A DNA stretch of 64,000 nucleotides from Leptura quadrifasciata (Eukaryota; Arthropoda; Insecta; Coleoptera; Cerambycidae), in assembly GCA_963675555.1 (NCBI GenBank), contig OY776681.1, forward strand, positions 48,765,882 through 48,829,881. Reading direction: 5' to 3'. Each line of letters begins with the position of its first letter. The first letter of the stretch is position 1. Shown in pieces: positions 1-10,793 of the stretch. The notes beneath the pieces are model-generated. The model saw only the letters and a list, made by a program, of their open reading frames with translations. It made no database searches and was not told the DNA's origin. A program made the position numbers and the translations under genes.

Positions 1-1
1 C

Positions 2-667
2 CAGGATGGTGTATTTAACACTCTCGTCTATCGACGTCGTGTCATGGGTATGGAGGTCCCTGATGTCAGCTGCAGGGCCTGCCGCAGGGCGCCGGAGACT
101 GTAATGCACTTACTGTCGGCTTGCCCGACTTACGCAGTCTCGGCCTATATTCATAGACACAACGCAGCATTACGAGTGCTTTACTATCATCTAAGGCACT
201 CGTATGGGATAGACGAAACACCAGTGCTGCCTTACGTTCCGGGGGATATTGAGTCCGTTGTGGGGAATGAGAAGTGCCTAATTTATTGGAACTACTCGTT
301 TCCCACCGTCAGGCAAATACAAGCCAACAAGCCTGACATAGTACTCCTCGACCACCAACTCAAGACAATGTATGTCGTGGAATTCTCAGCTCCCGCTGAG
401 AGCAACATTGTCTTGAAAGAGGAGGAAAAACGGACAAAATATCGAGATTTGCTCTTCGAACTCCGCAGGCTTTATCCAGGCCATTCTGTTAAAATAGTGG
501 TACTGATTATAGGAGCCCTCGGTGGAATGAGACAGACGCTGCTTTCAGAACTAAAGATCATACCGGCATGCCGAGATTCGGCAGAGATCTTAGCCGGCAG
601 AATGCAGAAGGCTGTCATCCTCGGTTCATTACGTCTACTCAGGGCACACGATTCGCGGACCCGGTAG
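2..667 (+). pseudogene. C-terminal part of RLE-type LINE ORF (restriction-like endonuclease)
   Basis: The frame is open from the window edge to TAG at 665-667, so this is the end of a longer protein. A CCHC-type zinc motif (CRAC...H....C) near the start is followed by a PD...D...E/K nuclease core seen as KPDIVLLD and YVVEFSAP. That order, zinc finger then restriction-like endonuclease then a basic helical tail, is the C-terminus of site-specific type non-LTR retrotransposons of the R2/R4/NeSL group, where it nicks target DNA for target-primed reverse transcription. The visible part has no stops, but the reverse transcriptase lies outside the window, so intactness is unknown. A short 3' UTR and a poly(A) run follow. 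The exact clade is uncertain. Confidence 0.75.
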
Positions 668-756
668 TCACTCACCCCACGGGCGTGGGGAGTGGCTATT
701 GGTATTACCAGCTCCCCTCTGTGAGGGTCGGAGCCACAGAGTAGGGTGACTGGTTT

Positions 757-809
<53 letters not shown>
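661..809 (+). other. 3' UTR and poly(A) tail of the RLE-type LINE
   Basis: About 95 bases of G/C-richer sequence, including complementary GTGGCT and AGCCAC stretches, lead into an almost pure A run at 763-809. This is the expected 3' end of the retrotransposed copy. The A run directly abuts the 3' end of a minus-strand SINE. Confidence 0.75.
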
Positions 810-813
<4 letters not shown>

Positions 814-1025
814 CCACAGGTAATGACGACCCCCTTTATCCCGGAAGGCTCTAGTAGAGCCTTGTGTGGGAGGGGCTCTACATTTAGAGACAAGGGACAC
901 ACACCCAATATCCGTGTATAGTGAAAAAATCCCTCTCACAGTATTTTCCACTGCCACGGCCAGAGATCGAACCCGGAACTTTTTGGTGAGAGGCAAGTGC
1001 GCTCACCTCTCGACCATCAGTCATC
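810..1025 (-). mobile_element. tRNA-derived SINE, copy 1
   Basis: Read on the minus strand, the right part looks like a tRNA: an A-box-like tract TGGTCGAGAGGTGA, then about 30 bases later a B box GGTTCGATCTC. The body ends in a stem AAGGCTCT/AGAGCCTT (845-863) and a CATTACCTGT tail. The same stem and tail occur in the copy at 53718-53940, which defines one family. The A and B boxes would serve as an internal RNA polymerase III promoter. The 3' end meets the poly(A) of the neighbouring LINE, so the two retroelements are tail to tail. Confidence 0.7.
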
Positions 1026-1179
1026 CAAACATAAAAGATTGTAAGATATTTAAACTACACATATTTTTAAATAACTTTCACTATAGTTTTTTAAATTTTG
1101 CAGTTGACGCAAGTACCTCAATCTAAACGAGGTACCTTCTGAGAAACGCATGAACGCAAGGTGCGCAGGGCTGGCTTTA

Positions 1180-1525
1180 GTCTAAACTTTTGGCTTTAAA
1201 GTACAAAAAGAAAACAAGAATAACAAACACGACAAAAAGGATACGAGCAGAAAAGGAGAGGGGGGGTCAGGAAAGATTTAAAGATAGAAAAAGTATAAAA
1301 TATCAGTAAAGGGGGATGGGATAAGCGGAAGTTATAGTTGGTAAAGCTTGGCTACAGAGGTTGCCGGAAAATTGATAACGTCTGGTATGGTAAGGAGTGT
1401 TTAATCCGAAGTGGGGCATTATGCTGTCTAATTTGCGTTATGTGTCTTGTTAGTAGACTATCGACCAGTTTGAATGAATAAAAATTTTGAGAGATGCGTT
1501 GAATGTAGTCTACTACTTATATCGA
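1180..1525 (-). mobile_element. Jockey-like LINE 3' fragment
   Basis: The stretch around 1290-1520 matches, with many changes, the 3' end of the jockey-like LINE at 32690-33740: shared words include GGGATAAG..GAAGTTATAG, GGCTA.AGAG.TTG and ACGTCTGGTA. No open frame is left. It is a short, degraded, 5'-truncated copy. The right boundary is approximate. Confidence 0.5.
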
Positions 1526-1529
1526 TTAC

Positions 1530-2440
1530 ATGATAACTAATCTTCCACCCGCAAATTACAAAAATATAATTGTCAACCCTGTCTTAGTTTGTCATTTTGT
1601 TTTTATAAACATGCTAATCATGCTGTTGATGTAACTACCACTTCACGTAAAACCTGCAATATTCTCAAGAGGCAAATTGGGGGTGCATGCATTGCTATCT
1701 CTGTTATTATTAGAGATAGAGAAACTGTTAAATGGTGACTTTTCGAAGAATTTTGTGACCGTTTCTATGCCGTTTTTAAATTTGGCCTAGCGTTTCCGAA
1801 ATATTTTCAAAAAACTGAAAAGGTGCATTTTAAAAACTTCCCATATCTGCCTAATCTGATGACTAGTGATATCTTAATAAGTACATTGTTAGGACACGTT
1901 TTTAAGGTGTTTTCGTTGACATTACCATAAAATTTCTATCGTCATTTGCTTCTCAGTTATTGCCGCTAACTTTTTTTTTCTTATGGACGCCATATTGGGT
2001 TTTTTGTATGTTCAATAGTGCTCTTAATTCTCCTCTCAATGATGTATTACAAAGTCAGGAAAAAATTATTTACTGGTGTAAAATATTAAAAAATTGAGTT
2101 TTCTAAGTAGGCTATGAAGAAAATTTATTTTAAAATAATTCGATTTTATTAGCTTCAACTTAAAATTAAAACATTCAAATGAGTTGTTGAATTGATTTGC
2201 GCCGTCCAAATAAAATAAAATAATGGTATTAATTTTTTTAATACTATGCCATGAATCTTGTTATCAAACAATAGACAAAAGAATGTTTAATTGACACTTC
2301 TTGTGGTCATAATTGCTGTTTCTCTTGTTACTAGTGCTTCACTGTGATCTACCATTACTATGTAATAACTAATTTTGTGCGTTTCTTTTATTAGGTTCTT
2401 TTTTTGAATTTATTATGGCTTTGAGATATACAAACGAAGA
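1530..2440. other. A+T-rich unassigned sequence
   Basis: I see no convincing coding frame or repeat. The part next to 2440 may be the 5' flank of the transposon whose transposase begins near 2450, but I could not match a terminal repeat. Confidence 0.4.
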
Positions 2441-2449
2441 AAGTTAGAT

Positions 2450-2940
2450 ATGCTAGAGATTTATTTTAAATCAAACAAAAATATTGATGAGGCATCAAGA
2501 ATTTATGAGGATAACATTCCAGAACGTGTGCAACCGAATCAAAGGTATTTTAGGACTCTTGTTATTAACTTATTAAATTATGGACGGTTTAATGAAAAAA
2601 GAAATGATATTAATGAGATAGATAACGAAGAGCGAAATAATGTTGTATTAGAATTCATAGAAGATCATGCTACAGCATCTGTAAGACAAATTACAAATCA
2701 GGTAAATGTTCCCAAAACAACTGTGTATAACATTTTAAAGGAAAATCATTTTCACCCATACAAACCAACCATCGTTCAAGATTTACAAGAAAATGACTAT
2801 GAAAGAAGAGTAACATACTCTGATTGGTTTGTATACAAATGTCTACTGAACCCAGACTTCCATTCAAAAGTATTATGGGCAGACGAGACTAGATTCACTA
2901 ATTGTGGGATTTTCAATAGACATAACACACTACTGGAGTG
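2450..2940 (+). pseudogene. Tc1/mariner-type transposase, N-terminal half
   Basis: About 163 codons encode an N-terminal helix-turn-helix region, a second HTH (SVRQITNQVNVPKTTVYNIL), the linker HFHPYKPTIVQDLQENDYERR, and the start of the DDE core with WADETRF holding the first catalytic aspartate. This architecture is that of the insect Tc1/mariner-type transposases found in several other places in the window. The frame then passes at about 2940 into unrelated G/C-richer sequence from an RLE-type LINE, so the catalytic core is cut off. There is no in-frame stop before the junction. It is a dead copy broken by a later insertion or rearrangement. Confidence 0.75.
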
Positions 2941-3485
2941 CAGTGAACCGCGCGGAGGAGGTACATGGCGCAGATGCATGCTCTGTGGTGTGAGAGGCTT
3001 CCAGAGCGTAGCGCCTTTACGCCACAAAATCTGCGTGACTATGTATCCCACCTTCGTAGTAGGGGCTACGTGAAGGCTGCTCCTGGGCCGGTGAATGAGG
3101 TGGCCGAAGAGCCGCCACATTCACCGGTTGAGGACGAAGCTCTCCTCGTTCCGCCAATACCAGAGGGCCTCAGTACCAGAAGGGGGTTACACCGTCTGAA
3201 AACCCCCGAGCCACAAGACCTGGCCAGAGTAGACGCTGAACTTCGTACAGCGCTACCAGAAAAGGCTGACATCTGGCACATAAATTGTGCCGTGTATGCC
3301 GCTGCTCAACGCTCGTCTCAGGTGGAGAGGCGAAATACCTCTTCCCCACAGGAGAGAGCGCAGAGGCGCATACAAAAGATGGAAGCCAAGATCCGGTCGG
3401 CGAGGCAACACGCATCCCGTATCCAATGTGTGATGGGCTATATGGCAGCCAACAGGCCGTTCACGCCTAAAGTGCGTCGATTAGC
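2940..3485 (+). pseudogene. RLE-type LINE ORF, N-terminal or pre-RT region
   Basis: A proline- and arginine-rich frame (codons from 2965) contains LPERSAFTPQNLRDYV and ADIWHINCAVYAAAQ, followed by a basic helix. From memory this resembles the region before the reverse transcriptase in R4/NeSL-type non-LTR elements. Codon use is G/C-richer than in the neighbours and similar to the LINE at the window start, so both may be one family. Similarity appears to stop near FTPKVRRLA (about 3485), and the rest of the 202-codon frame is probably flanking A+T-rich DNA. No reverse transcriptase follows. Confidence 0.5.
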
Positions 3486-3574
3486 CGTTTATTTTAGTCT
3501 ATATACTGTTTATAGTAATTTATTTTGGTTGTGTCAACTGAGTAAGTCGATTTTTATATTGTATTGTTTGTAGC

Positions 3575-4440
3575 AATCTTGCTTTTTATGGTAAAACCCC
3601 TAACATTTAAAACGGCGTGGCACTGGTAACTCCGCATAAGTTTCTTTATTATAATACAAAATTACTAAAATAGTTCGTTGTCATGCAGATTCTACCACCG
3701 AGCACATAGTTTAAAAGAACAATTAATTCAGAGAACGTTTCCATTGATAAAATATTTCTACCAATTTGGCTGCTGTTGAAATCCTTTCATGAAGCTTTTA
3801 ATTTTCTTATTTCTCTCCCCATTACCTGCAGACGTAAAAAATGTTTTTCCTTCAAACTGAGAAGGGCCTATAAAATTCACGAAATTAATAGCCTCACATC
3901 AGGCAATAAAGAAAAACAATGTTTCTGAAAACTGAATAAAATTTAAAATCCCCCTTTATCGTGTACTTCGCGTAAACAGGGGATGTAATAAAAAAGTGGT
4001 TGATGGTTCCTGATGTGTCAAGAAGCAGCGGCCTTTCATTGTTGCCAAGATGAATGAAGTCATGTAGCGCAAGAAAGAATAGTTTGTTTCCCTGATGCAG
4101 AAAAAAGTAGGTAAAGCAGACAAAGCGGAAAACATCCACTCTCATAATGCAAAATTTATAGGTTTACGTTTGGGGTTTTTGTCGGCAGGGCAAAGTGAAT
4201 TACTTGCTGCTTTAATATAATAACAAAAAATCCCATTTTCCCGTCTCAAAGGTGGAAAACGTCTGTGTCTTTTAAGTCAAGACAAGAAAATTATATTTTG
4301 CATGATGAAAAATTCAACTTTAATATACTCCCAGAACTTGAAGCTGCTCACTCCTTTTAGCATTATTGCATTACTTACAGTTAGACCGCATTAACTGAAA
4401 AAAATTCTAGAGAAGCAACTTAATTGATGGAGGTAATTTT
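3575..4440. other. Unassigned A+T-rich stretch with one 83-codon minus frame
   Basis: A minus-strand frame at 3894-4145 encodes 83 residues with no motif I recognise. There are no obvious terminal repeats. It could be a transposon interior, but nothing positive supports that. Confidence 0.3.
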
Positions 4441-4447
4441 CCACAAT

Positions 4448-4835
4448 TAATACACTGTGCACAAAAAGTTAAGGATAATTTATATTTCATTAAAAATTCA
4501 TTTTCAGAGGATTATTAGCTTATTTATTAAACTTTTTATATAGATTAGCTATGAAGGATTGAGTCTGGGCCATTTAGTGTAAGAAATGCTTAGCAGTGGA
4601 GAACCAACAATGTCTTATACTTATCATCAGTAACTCGTATTCTAGCCCGTCACATCAATTACTTCAAGTTCAATTCTGGGCACGCCTAGGATTTGTTCCC
4701 ATAAAATGAAAAAAATATCTGATAGTTATTTAATGTCCATTGCAGTAAATCACACATGTTCAATGGGATTTAAGTCAAGAAAACACGCTAAAAGTATACT
4801 CTAATCAACTGATTCAATCTTCAAATCTTCATATC
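4448..4835 (-). pseudogene. Tc1-like transposase C-terminal remnant
   Basis: On the minus strand near 4740-4800 the peptide LDLNPIEHV can be read, the hallmark of Tc1-type DDE transposases around the third catalytic region. A degraded LWEQI..VPRIELEVIDVTG follows, corresponding to the family's C-terminal helix. Stops and frame changes interrupt it. The sequence CACTGTGCACAAAAAGTTAA near 4450 may be the terminal repeat of that element. Only the end of the gene survives. Confidence 0.6.
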
Positions 4836-4950
4836 AGCAGCAAACAACAATTTGGTATATTTTACCGTGTTTGTGAGCTCGCTTACAAACAACAAAACTA
4901 TAATGGTACACCGTGTGAGGGTACACCGGAGAATGGTAAATAATTCATAT

Positions 4951-5617
4951 TCGTGTCCCAATAGTGCGTCAAAGTCCAATATCGGCCTTATTAGAAGACT
5001 TTGGAAATAACTTTTTATTTAAGTGATATAGTGCCGAAAGCTGCACACTTTAAAAATATTTTGAAATATATACGGTGACTCGCTACAGCAGAGCAATTTC
5101 GAGGTCATTTTTTTTAATGGAACACCCTATATATTTTACATCTATGAAATCAGCGTAACCAACGTCGTTTCCAACGACCTCCAGATTTTTAGTTTTTGAC
5201 GTGGCGTTGACGAGTTATTCGAAAAAACATGAAAATTTTGGTCGGAACAAGGTTTAACAAATTAATTCGTATTACTATTAATTAAGAACATTTATTTTGT
5301 AATTATGTAGACAACGAACAACCACAACGACAAAACCACCAAATATCGATTACAATTATACAGGGTGTATTTTATACTAGCGCTAATTCAGGCCATTTCA
5401 AAGTGAATTTTCTCAATTTTTTCAAATGGAACGCTCTGTATATTGATGTATTTTTGAATTGGCACGTCAATTCTCTAAGATTTTTGTGAATAATGTCCTA
5501 TACGTAAAATCGATATATCTAGTGATATTTTTTCATTAAAAATCGTTAAATTATAATACTTTTCATTTCGAACTGATCTAGTAGCCATGATATTGACATA
5601 AAGTGAGAATAATTGAA
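4951..5617 (+). repeat. Left inverted arm of the long-TIR transposon
   Basis: The outer part (CAAAGTCCAATATCGG near 4970, GACTCGCTACAGC near 5087, AAAATTTTGGTCGG near 5231) is mirrored at 10794-11090. The inner part (ATTACTATTAATTAAG near 5270, TTCTCAATTTTTTCAAATGG near 5410, ATAAAGTGAGAAT near 5600) is mirrored at 7674-8035. The arm is continuous here. Confidence 0.65.
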
Positions 5618-5734
5618 TGCCGTCTTATTGACGTTTAATTATTAACTATTGTGATAGAGTATTTACACTTATTTTAAGTTGCAAATTAGTTTAAAATTCG
5701 CACTTTCCAATAATGAGTTTTCCCAAGAGAGGAA

Positions 5735-7433
5735 ATGGTCGATACGGTTTATGTTCTGGATGTGGGTGATAAAAATTGTTTGCTATCAACTCGAATTTAT
5801 AAGGAGCGATATCCGGAAAGTAGACAGCCCTCTAAAAAATCATTTGAGAGGTTGATGGAACGATTTAACTATTATTATTATTATTATTATTATTATTTTT
5901 TATTAGCCGTTACTCGAGTCCGAGTATAAAAATGTTACAGTCGATAAATTGTGTACAATAAAAAACAAGTAAAAGGTGTAGTCTATTGTAATTCCCATTC
6001 ATCTACGATGCACACGACTATGGCTATAGAGGCCAATTCGGGAGAGCACATGTCGACCGCAGTCAGGACAAACATAGACCTGGAGGTCTTGGATTATGCC
6101 TTCTTGCAGCAACATTTCCTTGATAGCTGGCCACAACCCCTCGCCATCCGGTTCTGTCCGCTGCAAGTTGTTCCCATTGCTCGTCTGGAATACCGCAGGA
6201 TTTTAGATTTTCATGGAGAACGTCTTTGAACCTCTTTTGTTGACCGCCACACCTTCTTCTACCGCTTAGCAATTCACCATAAAGTGTACATTTAGGAAGG
6301 CGGTTATCATGCATACGATGAACGTGACCTGCCCATCTTAGGCGTGCTCTTGAAATAAGCACCTCAATTGGAAGGCTATTTGCTCTCCTGAGTACTTCCA
6401 CGTTTGATATGTGATGGAACCAACGGATTTTCATCATACTTCTGAGGTGTCTCTGCTGAAAACGTTCTAATTCTTTCACATGACGACGGTAAGTGACCCA
6501 GCTTTCACATCCATATAGCAGTGTTGGAATGACAACTGCTCTGTAGACAGCCAATTTAATAATTTAACAATACGGGGAAAGTGGAATATGAGAGAAAAGA
6601 ATGAACAAAAAATGTAGTAAATGAAGAAAACGAAACTTCACACTTTTGAGCATGATTGAAGATCGTCATCGCAGTATAAGTGAATTGGCAAGAGAAAACG
6701 ATATAAGCCGAACTTCAGTCCAACGAATTCCACAAAATAAAAACAAATTTCATCCCTACCACATTCAACTAATGCAGGACCTAATTGATTGAGATTATGA
6801 AAACCGAATACAATTTTGTCAATGGGCAAAACAAAAAATAGGACAACAAAGAAATTTTTTGACTTTGTTTTGTTTGACGATGAAGCAACGTTTCATAAAA
6901 ATGGACATGTTAATCGTCATAATTTTCATTATTACGATACAACCAATCCTTACATCTCACGAACAAATAGCCAAACAAGATGGTCGTTGAATGTTTGGGG
7001 AGGAATTGTTGGGGATTATGTGATAGAACCACATATTTTTGATGAACGTGTGAATGGTCAAATTTATTGGAATTTTTGTAAGACAGCTTGGAAGAATTAC
7101 TGGAAGATGTACCCAGACATATTAGGGAGAGATTGTGGTACCTCCATGATGAGCACCTGTGCACCACACTGCAGCTATTCACGAACATTTAAACGACGCT
7201 TTTCCAAATGGTTGTACAGGAAGAGGAAGACCCATAGTTGGCCTGCCAGAAGCCCTGGTTTGACCAAAAACAGACTTCTTGTTGTGGATACGTTAAAGCT
7301 CATATAACTATAAAAGAAAGAAGTTTTTCAGGAAATTGCTGTAGATGTTTTAAGAAATGTCGGTAGATCATTCGAAAATCGTCTACAAAAATACATAGAC
7401 GTACTGAAAGGCCACTTTAAACAGTTCCAATAA
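5735..7433 (+). pseudogene. Tc1/mariner-type transposase, interrupted by a LINE
   Basis: The first exon-like part (5735-5869) encodes the N-terminal HTH (YVLDVGDKNCLLSTRIYKER...SFERLMERFN). The frame resumes after the LINE at about 6562 with a second HTH (SISELARENDISRTSVQRI), FHPYHIQLMQDLI, the catalytic DFVLFDDEATFH, NVWGGIVGDYVIEPHIF and GQIYWNF, and a C-terminal end near 7433 (GRSFENRLQKYIDVLKGHFKQFQ, then stop). Several stops and frameshifts lie after 6560, so no full protein can be made. In this family the protein binds the terminal repeats and cuts and pastes the element. Position between the inverted arms supports that it belonged to this transposon. Confidence 0.75.
5870..6561 (-). 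mobile_element. RTE-like LINE 3' fragment, copy A
   Basis: The minus strand encodes the C-terminal region after the reverse transcriptase: AVVIPTLLYGCESW, QQRHLRSMMKIRWFHHISN, RLRWAGHVHRM and a final WEQLAADRTGWR. This layout is common in RTE-like non-LTR elements. The 3' end is an (ATT)n tract at 5870-5895 in plus orientation, the usual microsatellite tail. The copy is 5'-truncated at about 6561. ATTTAAC flanks it at 5863-5869 and 6562-6568, a target-site duplication inside the transposase frame. A longer copy of the same family lies at 12748-13905. Confidence 0.8.
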
Positions 7434-7673
7434 ACACTAGGTATTATTTATTTCATTAAATTAGGTTCAAAATAACTTTGAATTTTTAAAATAGTGCCAA
7501 TATTCATATTACTTAATACCGTATTTTCTGTTCATATTATTTATGTCAACTTTTTTGTAATATTGAACGATTATTTATAAATTTTTAAGATAGACTCAAA
7601 TGCGATTTAATTAAACTATGAAAAATTATTACCGAGGCAACCAAGACGCACCCAGAAGAAAATTTAATACTAC

Positions 7674-8035
7674 TTTCAATCATTCTCACTTTATGTTAAA
7701 ATCATGGCTACTAGATCAGTTTGAAAGAAAATATATTATAACTTAACGGTTTTTAATGAAAAAGTAAAAATGTCTCTGGAAATATCGATTTTAGGTATAT
7801 GATATTATTCACAAAAATCGTAGAGAATTAACGTACCAATTCAAAAATACTATAATATAGAGAGTGTACCATTTGAAAAAATTGAGAAAATTCTCTTTGA
7901 AATGTCCTCAATTAGCATTAGCATAAAATACGCCCTATATAATTATAATCAATATTTAGTGGTTGTTTCCTTGTAGTACATCCCTCGTTTACATAATTGC
8001 AAAATAAATTTTCTTAATTAATAGTAATAAACATG
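7674..8035 (-). repeat. Right inverted arm, inner part
   Basis: This is the inverse of about 5268-5617 and ends at TTAATTAATAGTAATA. In the left arm the sequence continues directly into the outer part; here it stops at 8035 and resumes at 10794. Confidence 0.65.
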
Positions 8036-9440
8036 TTACAGTTCAATTTAACATGTATACGTCATTATAAAAAAATCTCATACTCAAAAATCATTACTTT
8101 ATCTCTTACATTTAATGTCTAACGAATTCGTGTTATCCGTTGTCACGCATAATATTTATTATATAGTTGTCTATATAAACCTGCAATTGTAAGGAATCTG
8201 TTGCACTTAGGTGTAGGCATGGCATTATACATTTTGTTGTGTAGCGTGTTGCATATAATTAGGCTCTCTATTTCTGTAATTCTTAAGCTAGGCAACCAAT
8301 AACTTTTGATTAGTTTATAGGTAGATTCCTATAACCGCACTGACGATCGGTAACACAGATTTATTTCTTCACAATAGTTTTTGGCTTAGGTTTTGTCTTC
8401 CGGTATTCTGTCACTTTTCACGTGTAGTTCGCTTGAACGCTTGGCAAATTTTACGTACTCGTTGCGATTATTGAAACAAGTAATTTCACGATTTTGGGAT
8501 ATATTCGCAACGTTACATTTTTCGATTATCCATTTATGTTTGGACGAGTGCATATTTTTATGGTATTAGAAATCGATTGTCTTCATTGGAAGGATCTATA
8601 CGTAAAAGCCATTTTTGCCAAATTTACACGAGGCCAAGGACATCCAAGGTCAACAACATTTTTCTAAGAAAACCCTCCGAAACGAGGTAATTATTTTATT
8701 TTTATATTCAAACTAGCAAAATATCACTTGTAGTAAATTGTTCAATGGTAAACATTTATTTTTAGGGTTTTTTTTCCACCTACGGTTTCGCCTAGGATTT
8801 CATAGTTTTTCCTACGTTTTTTTTGTCTCTCCTGATACGAATAACTTTTTTCCACTGGTCTACACGTACTTATGTCACTTCTCCTTGCTGGACTGAAATT
8901 TCTTTTTTGTGGAGGAGCCATCCATTTTCTGGGTTAATTGATAGGCTGGAAGTTGCCCATTCCTGAAGTTTGAGCCGAAGCTGAAGCCCTGCTGCCTGCA
9001 AATTTGTATCCTTCTTGCGCCATATATATATTGATTTTTTTTTTAAATATATTGTTTATTTTGCTTAAAAAATTTCACCACTGTACCTATATATATATTT
9101 TTTAAATTTTGCTAAACGTTCTATGAAATTCTGTTAATTGATCAAAACATCTATGATATTTGTTGGGGGTTTAAGCACTTACGTAAGACGCGTATACCCA
9201 GTTAGATACATTTTTTTTAGTGTTGAATTTGTCTACCATACCCTACGTTATTGTACTGTTGAATGTTATAAAGTTACTTCGTTTATTGTCATTAAAAGAT
9301 AAAACTGAATTTGAATTTTTGATTATCGTCTCGCTAAGTAATTTATTTAGTAAATTTAAGGTTACATTGTACTTGAGCTGGTATTTGGAGAAAAAAAATT
9401 TACTTGGCGCCCTGATACATCAAAAAAATTTAGAACCCCG
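8036..9440. other. Unassigned part of the arm insertion
   Basis: A+T-rich sequence with (TA)n-like runs near 9025 and 9085. The 102-codon plus frame at 9220-9528 runs into the P-like element's terminal repeat and is not credible as a gene. TGGCGCCCTGATA at about 9405 resembles a retroviral primer-binding site, but no LTR could be matched beside it. Confidence 0.3.
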
Positions 9441-9447
9441 ACCATCT

Positions 9448-10612
9448 CCAAGGATGGTTAACTATAAAGGAGTGCTCATCTCCATAAGAGTAACGTTGCC
9501 CATTTCCCCACTCCGTTTGGCCCTTTAGTGACGTATTAAGCGGTGTATTTCTCGGTGCGGCGGTAGTTGATTGCGCCATGGGCTCTACGGCTACGGTTAG
9601 GTATACGCCATATTTGTGTTTGGTTTCTTTCTCCTTTTATGTGTTTTGAAGGTGTTTTTTGTAATTTGGTTATTATCAACTTATTAACAGGAAATATTTT
9701 TGAATACGTTCAATTCTATTTGTATTTGTTTATGTGAACTATTTGTGAATTTTGAACTTCTTCGTGAATTATATTTCTAACCCAATTGTTTTTTTGTAAG
9801 TATGTCAACAGATTTTACAAGTATTTTTTTCATTTTAATTTTTTAATTTAAAGTAACGAAGATGCCTGGACATCAATGTGCTGTAGCATCTTGTAAAAAT
9901 AACAAATGTAATTCACCTATTTAAAAGAGAAGTGAAATTTTACTTTTACTTAAATATTCCTTTTATTCAGTTGATGAGTACTTAGGTACTAATCTTTTCA
10001 TCGATGCCAGCTCATCTTGATATTTTCTTTTCCCTATTTTAAAGTATTTATGCTTCCTAAAACCTTATATATTGTTAGTCTTTCATTGTTTGTTTTTTAC
10101 TTATTAAGTTTTATATTTATAAGTTGTATTATACATATTGAATTTGACTTATTTTATCTACCTTTTCTGAATATATTCTAATACCTATTCAAGTCTATAT
10201 GTAGAAATAAAGTTTTATTATTATTATATGCAGTATTAAAACTATATCTTTATTTTAAAAAATATATGTGTTTTATTCTTTTTTCCATAGGTACCTGTAC
10301 ATAACTATTCACTAGTTTCAAAAATAAGTTTTTAAACAAATAAAAAAAATTGTTATTCATTGTACATTAATATATACATTTATATATGATAACTGTTATA
10401 TGTTATTTATAAAATATCGAGAGCTACTTAGCTAAAAGAAAATAAATAAATAAAACAGCATCCCACAAAATATATCTATTTTAAAAAGGACCGCTGGTGC
10501 AAGCCGCAAGCAGACGGAGCCCTTTGCCGACGTCACAGCCGACAAATCGCGTGTGACCTTGGGTGAATAAATCGGTGTAGGTAAGCTATCCTTTGTAGTT
10601 AACCATCCTTGG
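9448..10612 (+). mobile_element. Non-autonomous P-like (THAP) transposon
   Basis: The ends are inverted copies beginning CCAAGGATGGTTAACTA, with about 24 bases matching inward with a single change. ACCATCT flanks both ends (9441-9447 and 10613-10619) and fits a 7-bp duplication, or 8 bp if the shared base is counted, in the range expected for P-type elements. Inside, the codons from 9862 read MPGHQCAVASCKNN, like the start of a THAP zinc-finger domain (C-x4-C), and stop after about 20 codons. No transposase core remains. The name rests on the ends plus the THAP-like start and should be treated as likely, not certain. Confidence 0.6.
9862..9924 (+). pseudogene. THAP-domain start remnant
   Basis: Twenty codons beginning ATG encode MPGHQCAVASCKNN before a stop at 9922-9924. 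THAP domains, the DNA-binding domain of P-element transposases, typically open with a similar M-P-x-x-C-x(2-4)-C pattern. The later Cys-His pair is absent unless an intron follows. It lies inside the element with P-like ends, which strengthens the assignment. Confidence 0.5.
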
Positions 10613-10793
10613 ACCATCTCCACTGTCAGTCGGCCGGCAAATACCGTTAGTCAACAATTACCAATTACCAATTAAAAATCATTTATTAAACATTTAAAAT
10701 ATATATACAAAGCATTTTGTCCTTAAGATGACGACGACCAACTAGGTACGTCAGATTGCAATTTTAAAATTTGACGTAGCAAACACACAGAGA

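Larger units (their letters stand above)
8036..10793. mobile_element. 2.76-kb insertion splitting the right arm
   Basis: Comparison with the continuous left arm shows this block was added between the inner and outer arm pieces. It carries the P-like element at 9448-10612. The remainder has no recognised gene. At 8880-9015 the minus strand has a ~45-codon open stretch (LQEWATSSLSINPENGWLLH) that I cannot assign. A clean target duplication for the whole block was not found, so it may itself be composite. Confidence 0.5.

Noticed and set aside
472..996. 174-codon minus frame with a long Phe run
   Set aside because: The Phe run is the complement of the LINE poly(A), and the frame crosses a LINE, a poly(A) and a SINE; it is not a gene.
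845..1022. A functional tRNA gene on the minus strand
   Set aside because: Only the A- and B-box regions are tRNA-like; acceptor stem and anticodon arm do not close, and the unit recurs as a SINE.
5871..5897. (ATT)n as an independent microsatellite
   Set aside because: Its position at the 3' end of a LINE bounded by a target duplication shows that it is the element's tail.
9405..9418. TGGCGCCCTGATA as a retroviral primer-binding site
   Set aside because: No LTR pair or polypurine tract could be found around it.
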